Below are positions 52,164 to 61,978 of a DNA stretch of 64,000 nt, one piece after another; position 1 is the stretch's first letter; each line of letters opens with the position of its first letter. The position numbers were made by a program, and so were the translations under genes. The notes under the pieces were generated by a model, which did no database searches, was not told the origin of the DNA, and worked only from the letters and a program-made list of their open reading frames with translations. The DNA lies in NCBI RefSeq assembly GCF_000253255.1, contig NC_015583.1:434001-498000 (forward strand), read 5' to 3'. The stretch is from Novosphingobium sp. PP1Y (GTDB lineage Bacteria > Pseudomonadota > Alphaproteobacteria > Sphingomonadales > Sphingomonadaceae).

Positions 52164-53196
52164 ATGGCAGGCTTCTTAAGAGACATCCTCACGACACTGT
52201 CATACGAGCCTGCCGCTGCCGACCAGATTCCTGCGGACGGGGCCGCGCTGTCCCGCCTCGATCAACGGCTGGCCGGTTTCGTTCAGAATTCCGGGCAGAA
52301 CCGCAGCGCAATCACCATCCGGCCGAACGACTGTTCCGTCTGGGACGGGAACCCCAGGGATCAACCCGGCCTGACCTCGGAGAACTGCCGCTCCCTGATC
52401 GAATCAATTGCCCAGGAGGACGGGAACCGCATTCCAGTCCTGGTGCGGCGCAACCCACCCGGGAGCGACGCGCCATACGAACTGATCGTTGGCAGTCGCC
52501 GGCGCTTTTCGGTCGATTGGCTCAACCACAACGGCCGCCCCGAAATACGCCTCAACGCCCTCGTCGTCGATCTCAGCGACGAGGAAGCGTTTCGCCTTGC
52601 CGACATCGAAAACCGCGAGCGCGAGGACATCACCGAGCTGGATCGGGCACGCAGCTATCAAAATGCGGTCGATCGGTTTTATGGGGGAGGTTCAGTCGCG
52701 CATGGCAACTGCGCTCAATCTTTCGAACAGCCAGCTGAGCCGGCTACTTGCCTTGGCCCAGATGCCGGAAGAGGTGGTCGACGCCTTCGCAACGCGAGAC
52801 GAGTTGCGCGTACGGCATTCGGAAGTGCTGACGCCGCTACTGCGCAGGCCTGAGCAGTGCCAGCGGATCCTCGTTGCCGCCCGGGAGATCGGAACGGAAC
52901 AGCAACGACTCGCTGCAAGCGGAGAACGCATGATCGCTGCTGCTGCGGTGCTCCAACGCCTGAAGGAGGCAGGGACAAGCGGCGATCGCAAAGGTCATGC
53001 CGAGACGCCCATAATCATCGGCAATTCACGCGTGGGCAAAGTCAAACCGGCCCGTGACGGATTGGCAGTCGACATGGTCGTTTCGGATGAAACCGACATA
53101 GACGAGCTCCTGCACCGGGTCCGCGCAGCGATCCTCGCGAGCCGCGATCGGTCGGCTGCGTCACATGCCATAGCGCTCGACCGAGCCGACGCCTGA
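52164..53196 (+). pseudogene. ParB/RepB-like partition protein, frameshifted in a G5 tract
   Basis: The first frame carries a ParB nuclease-like domain (IRPNDCSVWDGNPRDQPGLT, VGSRRRFSVDWLN, LADIENREREDITELDRA) to DRFYGGG. A +1 shifted frame continues with the ParB helix-turn-helix (MATALNLSNSQLSRLLALAQ, MPEEVVDAFATRDELRVRH). Removing one G from GGGGG (52683-52687) joins them as DRFYGEVQSRMATAL. It is therefore either a real pseudogene or a homopolymer sequencing error. No parA neighbour is seen, so this is an orphan ParB-like protein, perhaps a regulator or plasmid relic. ATG at 52164 has GGAG upstream. Confidence 0.8.
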
Positions 53197-53288
53197 AGGA
53201 GAACGACACAACTGGGCCGGGACCGGATCGGGGCTGATCCGATCTTTGGCTGCCGCATCTACGCGATAACCTAAGCTGGGGGAGTTGG

Positions 53289-53325
53289 CGATATCCCGGG
53301 GCGAAAGTCCCGGGATATCGTTTTT
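53289..53325 (+). terminator. Strong Rho-independent terminator
   Basis: CGATATCCCGGG-gcgaaagt-CCCGGGATATCG is a perfect 12-bp stem followed by TTTTT, 93 bp after the ParB-like gene. The rest of the gap to 53749 shows no gene. Confidence 0.9.
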
Positions 53326-53749
53326 CTGGTTACGTTAACGTGGGCCAAGCCGCTCTGAGCGGTTCCTGTCCGTTCGCCAAGCCGTCACACACCCGATTCC
53401 GGCAGTCTGTACTACCATTGTGCGAACGAACAGCAGCGCCCGTTCCAAGCCTTGCCGCAATTGCAGCCGGATCGGCCATATTTTAAGGAACCGACCAATT
53501 GCGCGGGGCATGCATGCTTTTGCCCAATATTGCGTCAGTTTGAGCTGATTTGCCCCTCGTTCCATGAACATCCGGCGTGCCCGGGGCACTTTTGCGTGGT
53601 TGAAAGGCTCCTTCCCGAAACGAGATGCGCCGCTTGTACAAGACAAGCATCCCGCTGAACCGACGCGGTTTCTTCTAAACGCGCGTCCGATCATTCCGGC
53701 TCTTAGGCTGCCTGCGGAATTCGGGCACACTTTTATGGAGAAGCCAGAC

Positions 53750-55812
53750 ATGCCGGGCAATTATTCGCACCGTTCGGCAAGGCACCTGCTGCTTTGCGCA
53801 ACAACCATTCCTCTTTTTCTGCTGGGAGCCTGCGCCGACGGAGTCGGTTTCAAGGTCGGTGCTGGGGGCGGCGGTTCGCCGTCCGGCCCGACAGATCCCG
53901 GTGGTCCTTCCGGGCCCACCGATCCATCCGGCCCGACGGACCCCAGCGGTCCTTCCGGGCCCACCGACCCTTCCGGCCCGACAGATCCCAGCGGTCCTTC
54001 CGGACCCACCGATCCATCCGGCCCGACAGATTCCAGCGGTCCTTCCGGACCCACCGATCCATCCGGCCCGACAGATCCCAGCGGTCCTTCCGGACCCACC
54101 GATCCATCCGGCCCGACGGACCCCAGCGGTCCTTCCGGGCCCACCGACCCTTCCGGCCCGACGGATCCCAGCGGTCCTACCGGGCCCACCGATCCATCCG
54201 GCCCGACAGATCCCAGCGGTCCTTCCGGACCCACCGATCCATCCGGCCCGACAGATCCCAGCGGTCCTTCCGGACCCACCGATCCATCCGGCCCGACGGA
54301 CCCCAGCGGTCCTTCCGGGCCCACCGACCATCCGGCCCGACGGATCCCAGCGGTCCTACCGGGCCCACCGATCCATCCGGCCCGACGGACCCCAGCGGTC
54401 CTTCTGGACCCACGGGCTTCACGGGCACGCTGATCGGCGCCACTGTCGATGACACGACAGTCGTGGGCCCGTCCGGGACGGATACGCTTGCGGACGTAAA
54501 CCTGCTTCCTTCGACTGCGACGGATGCGCAGGATACACTGGCGGTGGACGTACTGGCCGGGGACGGCACAGTGGTTCAGGTCGTGCTCCCCACGAGCGCG
54601 GAAGGCGTTCAGGATACCCTGGCTCCGGTTGGCAACCTCGCCGGCGCCCTGCTCGGCGAACAGGTGGGCAACCTGGTCAACGATACCACCGGCGCCCTCT
54701 CGCCCACCGTGGCTAGCCTCACCTCCACGGTCGACCAGGTCGCATCGCCCCTGCTCGATACCGTCAATGGCCTGACCTCGCCCCTGCTTGGCGATGGCGG
54801 ACTGCTCGAGCCGGTCACCGGTGTCACCGATGGACTGCTCGGCGGCCTCACCGATGGCCTGCCGGTCGGCGGCAACGAGCCGGCGCGCACGTATGACGGC
54901 CCGCTGCTCGGCCTCGACCTGGGCAACAATCTCGTCACCGGTCCGACGACTTCCGACACCTTGGCGGGGGTCAACCTGCTCTCCGACGGAACCAGCCTGG
55001 CCGAGGGCCAACTGGTCACCGCAGAGGTCCTCTCCGGCGATACCGTGCTCGACGTGAGCCTGCCCACCACGGCAGAAGGCATCACCGACGGCCTCGCCCC
55101 GGTCGGCAACCTCACCGGAGCCCTGCTCGGCGAACAGGTCGGCAGCCTCGTCGACCAGGTGAGCGGCACCGCCGCACCGGTCCTCGCTCCGGTCACCGGC
55201 ATCGTCGACGGCCTGACTGCACCCGTGCTCGATACCGTCAATTCGACGCTGGGCGGCGTGGTCGGCGATACCGCCGGCGGCCTGCTCGAGCCAATCACCG
55301 GCGGATTGCTGAACGGCGGGGAGCAAGGTGGCCTGCTGGCGCCTGTCACCGGCGTGGTCGACTCGACCCTGGGCGGCCTCTCCGGTGGCGGCGAGAGCGG
55401 CGGGCTGCTCGCCCCGGTCACCGGCATCGTCGATACCCTCACCGGCGGCAGCGCGGACGGCGGTGTCCTCGCCCCCGTCACCGGCGTGGTCGACTCCGCC
55501 CTGGGCGGCCTCTCCGGCGGCAGCGAAAGCGGCGGGCTGCTCGCCCCCGTCACCGGCATCGTCGATACCCTCACCGGCGGCAGCGCGGACGGCGGTGTCC
55601 TCGCCCCCGTCACCGGCGTGGTCGACTCAACCCTGGGCGGCCTCTCCGGTGGCGGCGAGAGCGGCGGGCTGCTCGCCCCGGTTACCGGCATCGTCGGCTC
55701 GCTGACCGGCGGCCTGACCGGCGGAACCGACGGCGCTCCCGATACCGGTACGAGTTCGCCGATCGCCCCTGTCACCGGACTGCTCGGCGGTCTGCTCGGA
55801 GGCAGCAACTGA
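53750..55812 (+). pseudogene. Collagen-like repeat lipoprotein, copy 1, frameshifted
   Basis: The protein starts MPGNYSHRSARHLLLCATTI with lipobox LLGAC, then a long GPTDPS-type repeat region. GGAG nine bases upstream supports the ATG at 53750. At about 54327 a repeat reads GACCATCC where the others read GATCCATCC, a one-base loss that shifts the frame. The other frame then continues with the same C-terminal domain as copy 2 (TGFTGTLIGATVDDTTVVGP to LLGGLLGGSN, stop 55812). The tail holds LLAPVTGVVDSTLGGLSGGG-like repeats of about 44 residues. It is probably a surface matrix protein; if the deletion is real only the repeat region is made. Confidence 0.75.
53885..54330. repeat. 45-bp tandem repeat array (collagen-like)
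   Basis: About nine to ten units of 45 bp encode the 15-residue unit PSGPTDPSGPSGPTD with few changes (GAC/GAT, CCA/CCT). Copy 2 of the gene at 58310-58425 has only two to three units, so the array has expanded or contracted. The pattern is protein-coding and has no spacers, so it is not a CRISPR array. Confidence 0.9.
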
Positions 55813-57249
55813 CCACCTGAACCCCTTGGTCACCCCCCGCGTAGCCGGCGACCCCATGGCCGGATGCGCAACAGCCCCCTTCTCTTGCTCCTCCAGGGGG
55901 AGAAGGGGCGGAGGAGGCAGCCCCAATCTCCAACCCGAGGCTGCCTCCTCCACCTGGAGGACCCATTCATGCCGCAGGATATCGCACCATGAGCCAACCG
56001 ACCATCGCCCCCCGCACCTGCCATATGGCCTTCCGCCTCAACAATGCGCAGCCCATCACCGCGGCTTACGGACAAGGCATGGTCACCGCCGCCATGGATC
56101 ACTTCGCTGCCAGCCTGCAGCGCTATCTCGTCGGCCTGCACGGCTACCTCGGCCCGGTCGAACTCGACCGGAGCGGCGAGAACGAGATCATGGTCGCCTG
56201 CAAGCGGACCCGCATCGGCCCCGAAGTCATGCGCACCCTGATCGACGAGCTGTGCGCCGGCATCGCCATGGATCCGCTGCGCCACGACGGCCGTCTGGTC
56301 CTGCTCTCGGTCACCGCCGGCTGCGCCTTCGTATCCCTGGACGCAGGCATCGAAGCCGATGCGGCAGAGCATGAGGCCTGCAAGGCTCAGGCCCGCCTGC
56401 GTCTTGCCGATGCCACCATGCCCAGCGACGGCCCGCTCCTGCCCTCCCAGACCCAGATCCGCCTCTACCGCGAAGACATGGTCCAGGCCGCAGCCCTGCT
56501 CGAGCGGATCGGGCGCGAGGAAGCCTTCTTCGTCTGGCGTCCGATCTTCAAGCCGCAGGAACCCGACCGCGTCCTGCACTACGAAGCGCTCCTGCGCCTG
56601 CCCGGCGAACAGGGCGAGCAGCTCGAATGTACCCTGGCCTATGCCGCGCTCGAAAGACTGGGGCTGGCCTATCTCGCCGACAAGCATGCCGCATCGCGCG
56701 TGCTCGACGAACTCGAGGCTGACCCGCTCGCCAGCATCTCCTTCGCCATATCGGCCCAGAGCCTGTCTCCCCACCTGCATGGACGCGATGCGGCATGGAC
56801 CGAACTGCTCGCCCGCCTGCGCGCCGACAAGGGCCTTGCCGCGCGCCTCGTCCTGGAAATCCACGAGACAGCGCCAATGACCGGCTTCGCCGAAGTCCAG
56901 GCCCTGGTCGGCCAGATGCGCGCGCTGGGCGCCCGCATCTGCATCGCCGGCTTCGGATCGGGCTTCGCCTCTACCCGCCAATTGCTCATGATCCAGCCCG
57001 ACATCGTCAAGCTCGACAGCATCTTCCTGCACACCGCCTACCAGTGCGAGCGAAACCGAAACCGCATCAGCCACCTCATCGGCCTCGCCCGAACCCTCTC
57101 CAACACCCTCGTCATCGATGGCGTCGAAACGCCCTGGCACATGAAACTCGCAAGGGAAGAAAACGTCCAATGGATCGCAGGGCCCCTGCAGGGCCGCGCA
57201 AGCACAAGACGCGCATGGCTCGCAAAACCTCAAAAACCACGCGCTAACG
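54328..57249. repeat. 2.9-kb direct duplication, copy 1
   Basis: Matches 58337..61257 at an offset of 4009. It spans the end of the collagen-like array, the lipoprotein C-terminal domain, the structured leader and most of the EAL-like gene. The only difference found is one extra C in this copy at about 56597. The left border falls inside the repeat array, as expected for recombination between array units. Confidence 0.95.
55813..55988 (+). promoter_or_regulatory. Structured leader with 7-codon upstream ORF, copy 1
   Basis: Two hairpins lie in the gap before the EAL-like gene: CCCCTTCTC with GAGAAGGGG (55876-55884, 55900-55908) and a perfect 13-bp stem GGAGGAGGCAGCC with GGCTGCCTCCTCC (55910-55922, 55939-55951). 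Then GGAGG (55956-55960) stands eight bases before an ATG at 55969 that opens a seven-residue ORF (MPQDIAP). Its TGA overlaps the EAL-gene ATG at 55989. This suggests translational coupling and possible attenuation or RNA-level control. Confidence 0.55.
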
Positions 57250-57323
57250 GCGGCGAAGAGACCGTAGACGACAACCTGGTTTTCTTGCCACAGCCTGCGG
57301 GGCAAGCAGTACAGCTGCGATAA
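55989..57323 (+). CDS. Degenerate GGDEF-EAL protein (c-di-GMP effector-like), copy 1, intact
   Basis: The 444-residue protein has an N-terminal GGDEF-like remnant (about 20-125) without a GGDEF motif, then an EAL-type domain. The EAL signature survives as HYEALLRL, the second Glu in LEIHETAP and the Lys in IVKLDSIF. However, the DDFGTG loop that binds metal is AGFGSG, lacking both Asp residues. It is therefore probably not an active phosphodiesterase and may bind c-di-GMP as a sensor. It follows the collagen-like lipoprotein gene and a structured leader. The last 25 residues lie past the duplication border and are unique to this copy. Confidence 0.8.
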   Translation: MSQPTIAPRTCHMAFRLNNAQPITAAYGQGMVTAAMDHFAASLQRYLVGLHGYLGPVELDRSGENEIMVACKRTRIGPEVMRTLIDELCAGIAMDPLRHDGRLVLLSVTAGCAFVSLDAGIEADAAEHEACKAQARLRLADATMPSDGPLLPSQTQIRLYREDMVQAAALLERIGREEAFFVWRPIFKPQEPDRVLHYEALLRLPGEQGEQLECTLAYAALERLGLAYLADKHAASRVLDELEADPLASISFAISAQSLSPHLHGRDAAWTELLARLRADKGLAARLVLEIHETAPMTGFAEVQALVGQMRALGARICIAGFGSGFASTRQLLMIQPDIVKLDSIFLHTAYQCERNRNRISHLIGLARTLSNTLVIDGVETPWHMKLAREENVQWIAGPLQGRASTRRAWLAKPQKPRANGGEETVDDNLVFLPQPAGQAVQLR

Positions 57324-57389
57324 GCGCATTGCCTTTTCAGTTCCGGTCTCAGGCAACACGACAGGCCCTTGCCGGCAATCGCCGGCAAG

Positions 57390-57830
57390 GGCCATGTCCA
57401 ACCTGGAATGCGAACCTTGTGCTCGTACCCGTTCGGGTATCGGCCTGCGGGGAGATGCTTATACCTGGTGGACAAAGGCAGTCGGCCGCTATGCACGCGG
57501 CCATGCACCGCGGGCCCGGCGCAGTCGTCGTGCTGCACCGCCACGGTCATGCCCCGCTCGGACATCCGGCCTTCGTCGAGCGGATCATCGATTCCAGGAC
57601 CATTCTCGTCAGCCACGCCATCTGATCTCGCCTTGGCCGGAGGCACGGCCAGATCGAACGCAATGTCGCGATGCTCGATGTTTCCGCAGGCAACGACTGG
57701 AGTCTTGTGCGAGTGTGGCATGCGCCGATCCATAACCTGGGCGAGACGCACTGGCCCATGGCAGGATTCCTCTACGGCGGCGCCATTGGCGCGGCTGAAG
57801 TGGCATGGCGTGCAAGCGGCGATTCGTTCG
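57390..57830 (+). pseudogene. Decayed CHAP-domain amidase/peptidase
   Basis: Three frame segments read like one CHAP protein: LECEPCARTRSGIGLRGDAY then TWWTKAVGRYARGHAPR; GPGAVVVLHRHGHAPLGHPA then FVERIIDSRTILVSHA; and IERNVAMLDVSAGNDWSLVR then VWHAPIHNLGETHWPMAGFL. The Cys of the first and the His of the second match the CHAP catalytic pattern. At least one frame change and a stop separate them, so the gene is dead unless sequencing errors are clustered. Such proteins cleave peptidoglycan stems. The rest of 57831-58150 shows no gene. Confidence 0.65.
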
Positions 57831-58162
57831 CGCGCCGGCATGATCATCATGCGGCCCATACTGATGCCGGCGTCGCCGGCTAAATTACAACCAAAGCGGA
57901 AGCTGCCGAAATTCATCGCTATTCCGAGCCATTTGACCTCACTCCTGCGCGCTTTGCGTGTCCGTGCTTCCACCTTGCGGAACGCCAGCCGCCCTCTCCC
58001 GGGCGTATTGCGCAATTTTTCGCACCCCTTTCGCGATGCCTGAATTCAGGCATGCCAGATGCACCTCAACATGACTTCATCTAGGCGAGCGGAGGCATTT
58101 CCCGGCCCTTATCCTCCGATCGAGCAGCGCCGCATGGCCTGTTCTTACTGGAGGAAAAACAC

Positions 58163-59821
58163 ATGTCCATCACTCGTATCGCCCGACTGAGGCGGCAAGC
58201 TCTGATCAGTGCCGCAACCCTCCCGCTTCTCCTGCTCGGCGCCTGCGCCGGCGGAGTTGGCTTCCATGGAGGTGTTGGCAATCCCGGTGGCCCCACGGAG
58301 CCAGGCGGACCGACCGGTCCGACAGATCCGAGTGATCCATCCGGCCCGACGGATCCCAGCGGTCCTACCGGGCCCACCGATCCATCCGGCCCGACGGACC
58401 CCAGCGGTCCTTCTGGACCCACGGGCTTCACGGGCACGCTGATCGGCGCCACTGTCGATGACACGACAGTCGTGGGCCCGTCCGGGACGGATACGCTTGC
58501 GGACGTAAACCTGCTTCCTTCGACTGCGACGGATGCGCAGGATACACTGGCGGTGGACGTACTGGCCGGGGACGGCACAGTGGTTCAGGTCGTGCTCCCC
58601 ACGAGCGCGGAAGGCGTTCAGGATACCCTGGCTCCGGTTGGCAACCTCGCCGGCGCCCTGCTCGGCGAACAGGTGGGCAACCTGGTCAACGATACCACCG
58701 GCGCCCTCTCGCCCACCGTGGCTAGCCTCACCTCCACGGTCGACCAGGTCGCATCGCCCCTGCTCGATACCGTCAATGGCCTGACCTCGCCCCTGCTTGG
58801 CGATGGCGGACTGCTCGAGCCGGTCACCGGTGTCACCGATGGACTGCTCGGCGGCCTCACCGATGGCCTGCCGGTCGGCGGCAACGAGCCGGCGCGCACG
58901 TATGACGGCCCGCTGCTCGGCCTCGACCTGGGCAACAATCTCGTCACCGGTCCGACGACTTCCGACACCTTGGCGGGGGTCAACCTGCTCTCCGACGGAA
59001 CCAGCCTGGCCGAGGGCCAACTGGTCACCGCAGAGGTCCTCTCCGGCGATACCGTGCTCGACGTGAGCCTGCCCACCACGGCAGAAGGCATCACCGACGG
59101 CCTCGCCCCGGTCGGCAACCTCACCGGAGCCCTGCTCGGCGAACAGGTCGGCAGCCTCGTCGACCAGGTGAGCGGCACCGCCGCACCGGTCCTCGCTCCG
59201 GTCACCGGCATCGTCGACGGCCTGACTGCACCCGTGCTCGATACCGTCAATTCGACGCTGGGCGGCGTGGTCGGCGATACCGCCGGCGGCCTGCTCGAGC
59301 CAATCACCGGCGGATTGCTGAACGGCGGGGAGCAAGGTGGCCTGCTGGCGCCTGTCACCGGCGTGGTCGACTCGACCCTGGGCGGCCTCTCCGGTGGCGG
59401 CGAGAGCGGCGGGCTGCTCGCCCCGGTCACCGGCATCGTCGATACCCTCACCGGCGGCAGCGCGGACGGCGGTGTCCTCGCCCCCGTCACCGGCGTGGTC
59501 GACTCCGCCCTGGGCGGCCTCTCCGGCGGCAGCGAAAGCGGCGGGCTGCTCGCCCCCGTCACCGGCATCGTCGATACCCTCACCGGCGGCAGCGCGGACG
59601 GCGGTGTCCTCGCCCCCGTCACCGGCGTGGTCGACTCAACCCTGGGCGGCCTCTCCGGTGGCGGCGAGAGCGGCGGGCTGCTCGCCCCGGTTACCGGCAT
59701 CGTCGGCTCGCTGACCGGCGGCCTGACCGGCGGAACCGACGGCGCTCCCGATACCGGTACGAGTTCGCCGATCGCCCCTGTCACCGGACTGCTCGGCGGT
59801 CTGCTCGGAGGCAGCAACTGA
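58163..59821 (+). CDS. Collagen-like repeat lipoprotein, copy 2, intact
   Basis: The 552-residue protein starts after GGAGG, with a lipoprotein signal (LRRQALISAATLPLLLLGAC), a short collagen-like region (about two to three GPTDPS units near 45-90) and the same C-terminal region as copy 1. That region contains TDTLADVNLLPSTATDAQDT and SDTLAGVNLLSDGTSLAEGQ as two related blocks, then LLAPVTGVVDSTLGGLSGGG-like repeats of about 44 residues. Its signal region differs from copy 1, so the two genes are diverged paralogues whose 3' parts were made identical by duplication or gene conversion. It is a likely outer-membrane-anchored matrix or adhesion protein. Confidence 0.85.
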   Translation: MSITRIARLRRQALISAATLPLLLLGACAGGVGFHGGVGNPGGPTEPGGPTGPTDPSDPSGPTDPSGPTGPTDPSGPTDPSGPSGPTGFTGTLIGATVDDTTVVGPSGTDTLADVNLLPSTATDAQDTLAVDVLAGDGTVVQVVLPTSAEGVQDTLAPVGNLAGALLGEQVGNLVNDTTGALSPTVASLTSTVDQVASPLLDTVNGLTSPLLGDGGLLEPVTGVTDGLLGGLTDGLPVGGNEPARTYDGPLLGLDLGNNLVTGPTTSDTLAGVNLLSDGTSLAEGQLVTAEVLSGDTVLDVSLPTTAEGITDGLAPVGNLTGALLGEQVGSLVDQVSGTAAPVLAPVTGIVDGLTAPVLDTVNSTLGGVVGDTAGGLLEPITGGLLNGGEQGGLLAPVTGVVDSTLGGLSGGGESGGLLAPVTGIVDTLTGGSADGGVLAPVTGVVDSALGGLSGGSESGGLLAPVTGIVDTLTGGSADGGVLAPVTGVVDSTLGGLSGGGESGGLLAPVTGIVGSLTGGLTGGTDGAPDTGTSSPIAPVTGLLGGLLGGSN

Positions 59822-61257
59822 CCACCTGAACCCCTTGGTCACCCCCCGCGTAGCCGGCGACCCCATGGCCGGATGCGCAACAGCCCCCTTCTCTTGCTCC
59901 TCCAGGGGGAGAAGGGGCGGAGGAGGCAGCCCCAATCTCCAACCCGAGGCTGCCTCCTCCACCTGGAGGACCCATTCATGCCGCAGGATATCGCACCATG
60001 AGCCAACCGACCATCGCCCCCCGCACCTGCCATATGGCCTTCCGCCTCAACAATGCGCAGCCCATCACCGCGGCTTACGGACAAGGCATGGTCACCGCCG
60101 CCATGGATCACTTCGCTGCCAGCCTGCAGCGCTATCTCGTCGGCCTGCACGGCTACCTCGGCCCGGTCGAACTCGACCGGAGCGGCGAGAACGAGATCAT
60201 GGTCGCCTGCAAGCGGACCCGCATCGGCCCCGAAGTCATGCGCACCCTGATCGACGAGCTGTGCGCCGGCATCGCCATGGATCCGCTGCGCCACGACGGC
60301 CGTCTGGTCCTGCTCTCGGTCACCGCCGGCTGCGCCTTCGTATCCCTGGACGCAGGCATCGAAGCCGATGCGGCAGAGCATGAGGCCTGCAAGGCTCAGG
60401 CCCGCCTGCGTCTTGCCGATGCCACCATGCCCAGCGACGGCCCGCTCCTGCCCTCCCAGACCCAGATCCGCCTCTACCGCGAAGACATGGTCCAGGCCGC
60501 AGCCCTGCTCGAGCGGATCGGGCGCGAGGAAGCCTTCTTCGTCTGGCGTCCGATCTTCAAGCCGCAGGAACCCGACCGCGTCCTGCACTACGAAGCGCTC
60601 CTGCGCTGCCCGGCGAACAGGGCGAGCAGCTCGAATGTACCCTGGCCTATGCCGCGCTCGAAAGACTGGGGCTGGCCTATCTCGCCGACAAGCATGCCGC
60701 ATCGCGCGTGCTCGACGAACTCGAGGCTGACCCGCTCGCCAGCATCTCCTTCGCCATATCGGCCCAGAGCCTGTCTCCCCACCTGCATGGACGCGATGCG
60801 GCATGGACCGAACTGCTCGCCCGCCTGCGCGCCGACAAGGGCCTTGCCGCGCGCCTCGTCCTGGAAATCCACGAGACAGCGCCAATGACCGGCTTCGCCG
60901 AAGTCCAGGCCCTGGTCGGCCAGATGCGCGCGCTGGGCGCCCGCATCTGCATCGCCGGCTTCGGATCGGGCTTCGCCTCTACCCGCCAATTGCTCATGAT
61001 CCAGCCCGACATCGTCAAGCTCGACAGCATCTTCCTGCACACCGCCTACCAGTGCGAGCGAAACCGAAACCGCATCAGCCACCTCATCGGCCTCGCCCGA
61101 ACCCTCTCCAACACCCTCGTCATCGATGGCGTCGAAACGCCCTGGCACATGAAACTCGCAAGGGAAGAAAACGTCCAATGGATCGCAGGGCCCCTGCAGG
61201 GCCGCGCAAGCACAAGACGCGCATGGCTCGCAAAACCTCAAAAACCACGCGCTAACG
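58337..61257. repeat. 2.9-kb direct duplication, copy 2
   Basis: Partner of 54328..57249 at offset 4009, one base shorter because a C is missing near 60606. It ends after GCGCTAACG, where the tail of the EAL gene becomes different from copy 1. The copies are separated by 1087 bp holding the copy 1 EAL tail, the CHAP remnant and the 5' end of the copy 2 lipoprotein gene. Confidence 0.95.
59822..59997 (+). promoter_or_regulatory. Structured leader with 7-codon upstream ORF, copy 2
   Basis: Same two hairpins and seven-residue ORF as at 55813-55988, shifted by 4009; the short ORF starts at 59978 and its stop overlaps the ATG at 59998. Confidence 0.55.
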
Positions 61258-61325
61258 CAGATACTGGAAGAGGATCTGCAAACTCGCGCATTCCCCAGAG
61301 CTTCGGCCGTCTTTCCCCAACTTGA
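59998..61325 (+). pseudogene. Degenerate GGDEF-EAL protein, copy 2, frameshifted
   Basis: Identical to copy 1 up to the EAL motif region, where CTGCGCCTGCCC has become CTGCGCTGCCC (about 60606). The frame then runs into nonsense ending at 60888. The normal EAL sequence continues in the shifted frame (VLDELEADPLASISFAISAQ, LEIHETAP, CIAGFGSGFAS). It ends with a tail different from copy 1 at 61325. The copy is presumably non-functional unless the missing C is a sequencing error; a 296-residue protein with the first domain only may be made. Confidence 0.8.
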
Positions 61326-61492
61326 ATGGGCTATGGAGGTGGTTCGAGAATGCATGCACTGGCAATGTCGACCCCAGCTTCAAGATTAAATCTTTGTCGC
61401 ATGGGCGTTCCAAGGACTGACCTGTGGTGCTTTTCAGGGCAAGCTTGAATCCCATTTCGGAGCAAGCAGCGGAGCAGGATTTCCTGGGGTCG

Positions 61493-61888
61493 ATGGAACG
61501 GACAACACCGACGGTACTCGTGATAGACGACGTGGCAGAGATCGTGGAGGAATTGCTCACTCTCCTATCCTTGCGAGAAATTTCAGCCACGGGCGCGCAT
61601 TCTTTGGACGGAGCCATCGGCGCGCTCGAGAACGCGCCGCAGATCCGCGTTATCGCCTGCGACGTTCGGCTGGGAAAGGAATCCGGTTTCGACATCTGCG
61701 ACAGAATTCGTACGCATCCGCGACTCAAGGCCCGCAATTTCGCGTACATCTTCATCTCGGGTGACCCCATGCGCCTCAATCAGGCCTCGCATCTGCCCAA
61801 GCATTCCATCCTGACGAAACCGGTCGAACCGCGTGCGCTTATCGAACTCCTCAGAGAAAAGCTGGATGCCATGCGAACAATTGGCTAG
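61493..61888 (+). CDS. Single-domain response regulator
   Basis: About 131 residues forming one receiver domain: TPTVLVIDDVAEIVEELLTL (acidic pair), phospho-acceptor Asp in IACDVRLGKESGFD, Ser in FISGDP and Lys in ILTKPVEP. There is no output domain, so it probably acts by phosphotransfer or protein binding. I chose the ATG at 61493 (MERTTPTVL) because the domain starts there; a GTG at 61424 would add 23 residues. A histidine kinase gene follows on the same strand. Confidence 0.85.
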   Translation: MERTTPTVLVIDDVAEIVEELLTLLSLREISATGAHSLDGAIGALENAPQIRVIACDVRLGKESGFDICDRIRTHPRLKARNFAYIFISGDPMRLNQASHLPKHSILTKPVEPRALIELLREKLDAMRTIG

Positions 61889-61978
61889 CAGCAGTTTATG
61901 TTCACAAGTGCTCATAGCCGCCTATACCTCCATCCATCACTCAATCACCTGAAGTTCGCTTGAGAAATGGCGACATCA

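Noticed and set aside
53885..54330. Possible CRISPR array
   Set aside because: The repeat is contiguous, has no spacers, and encodes a regular peptide.
53761..55326. Minus-strand open frame with GSVGPEG-type repeats
   Set aside because: It is the mirror of the collagen-like repeat on the plus strand; the plus strand has the lipobox, ribosome site and a duplicated intact version.
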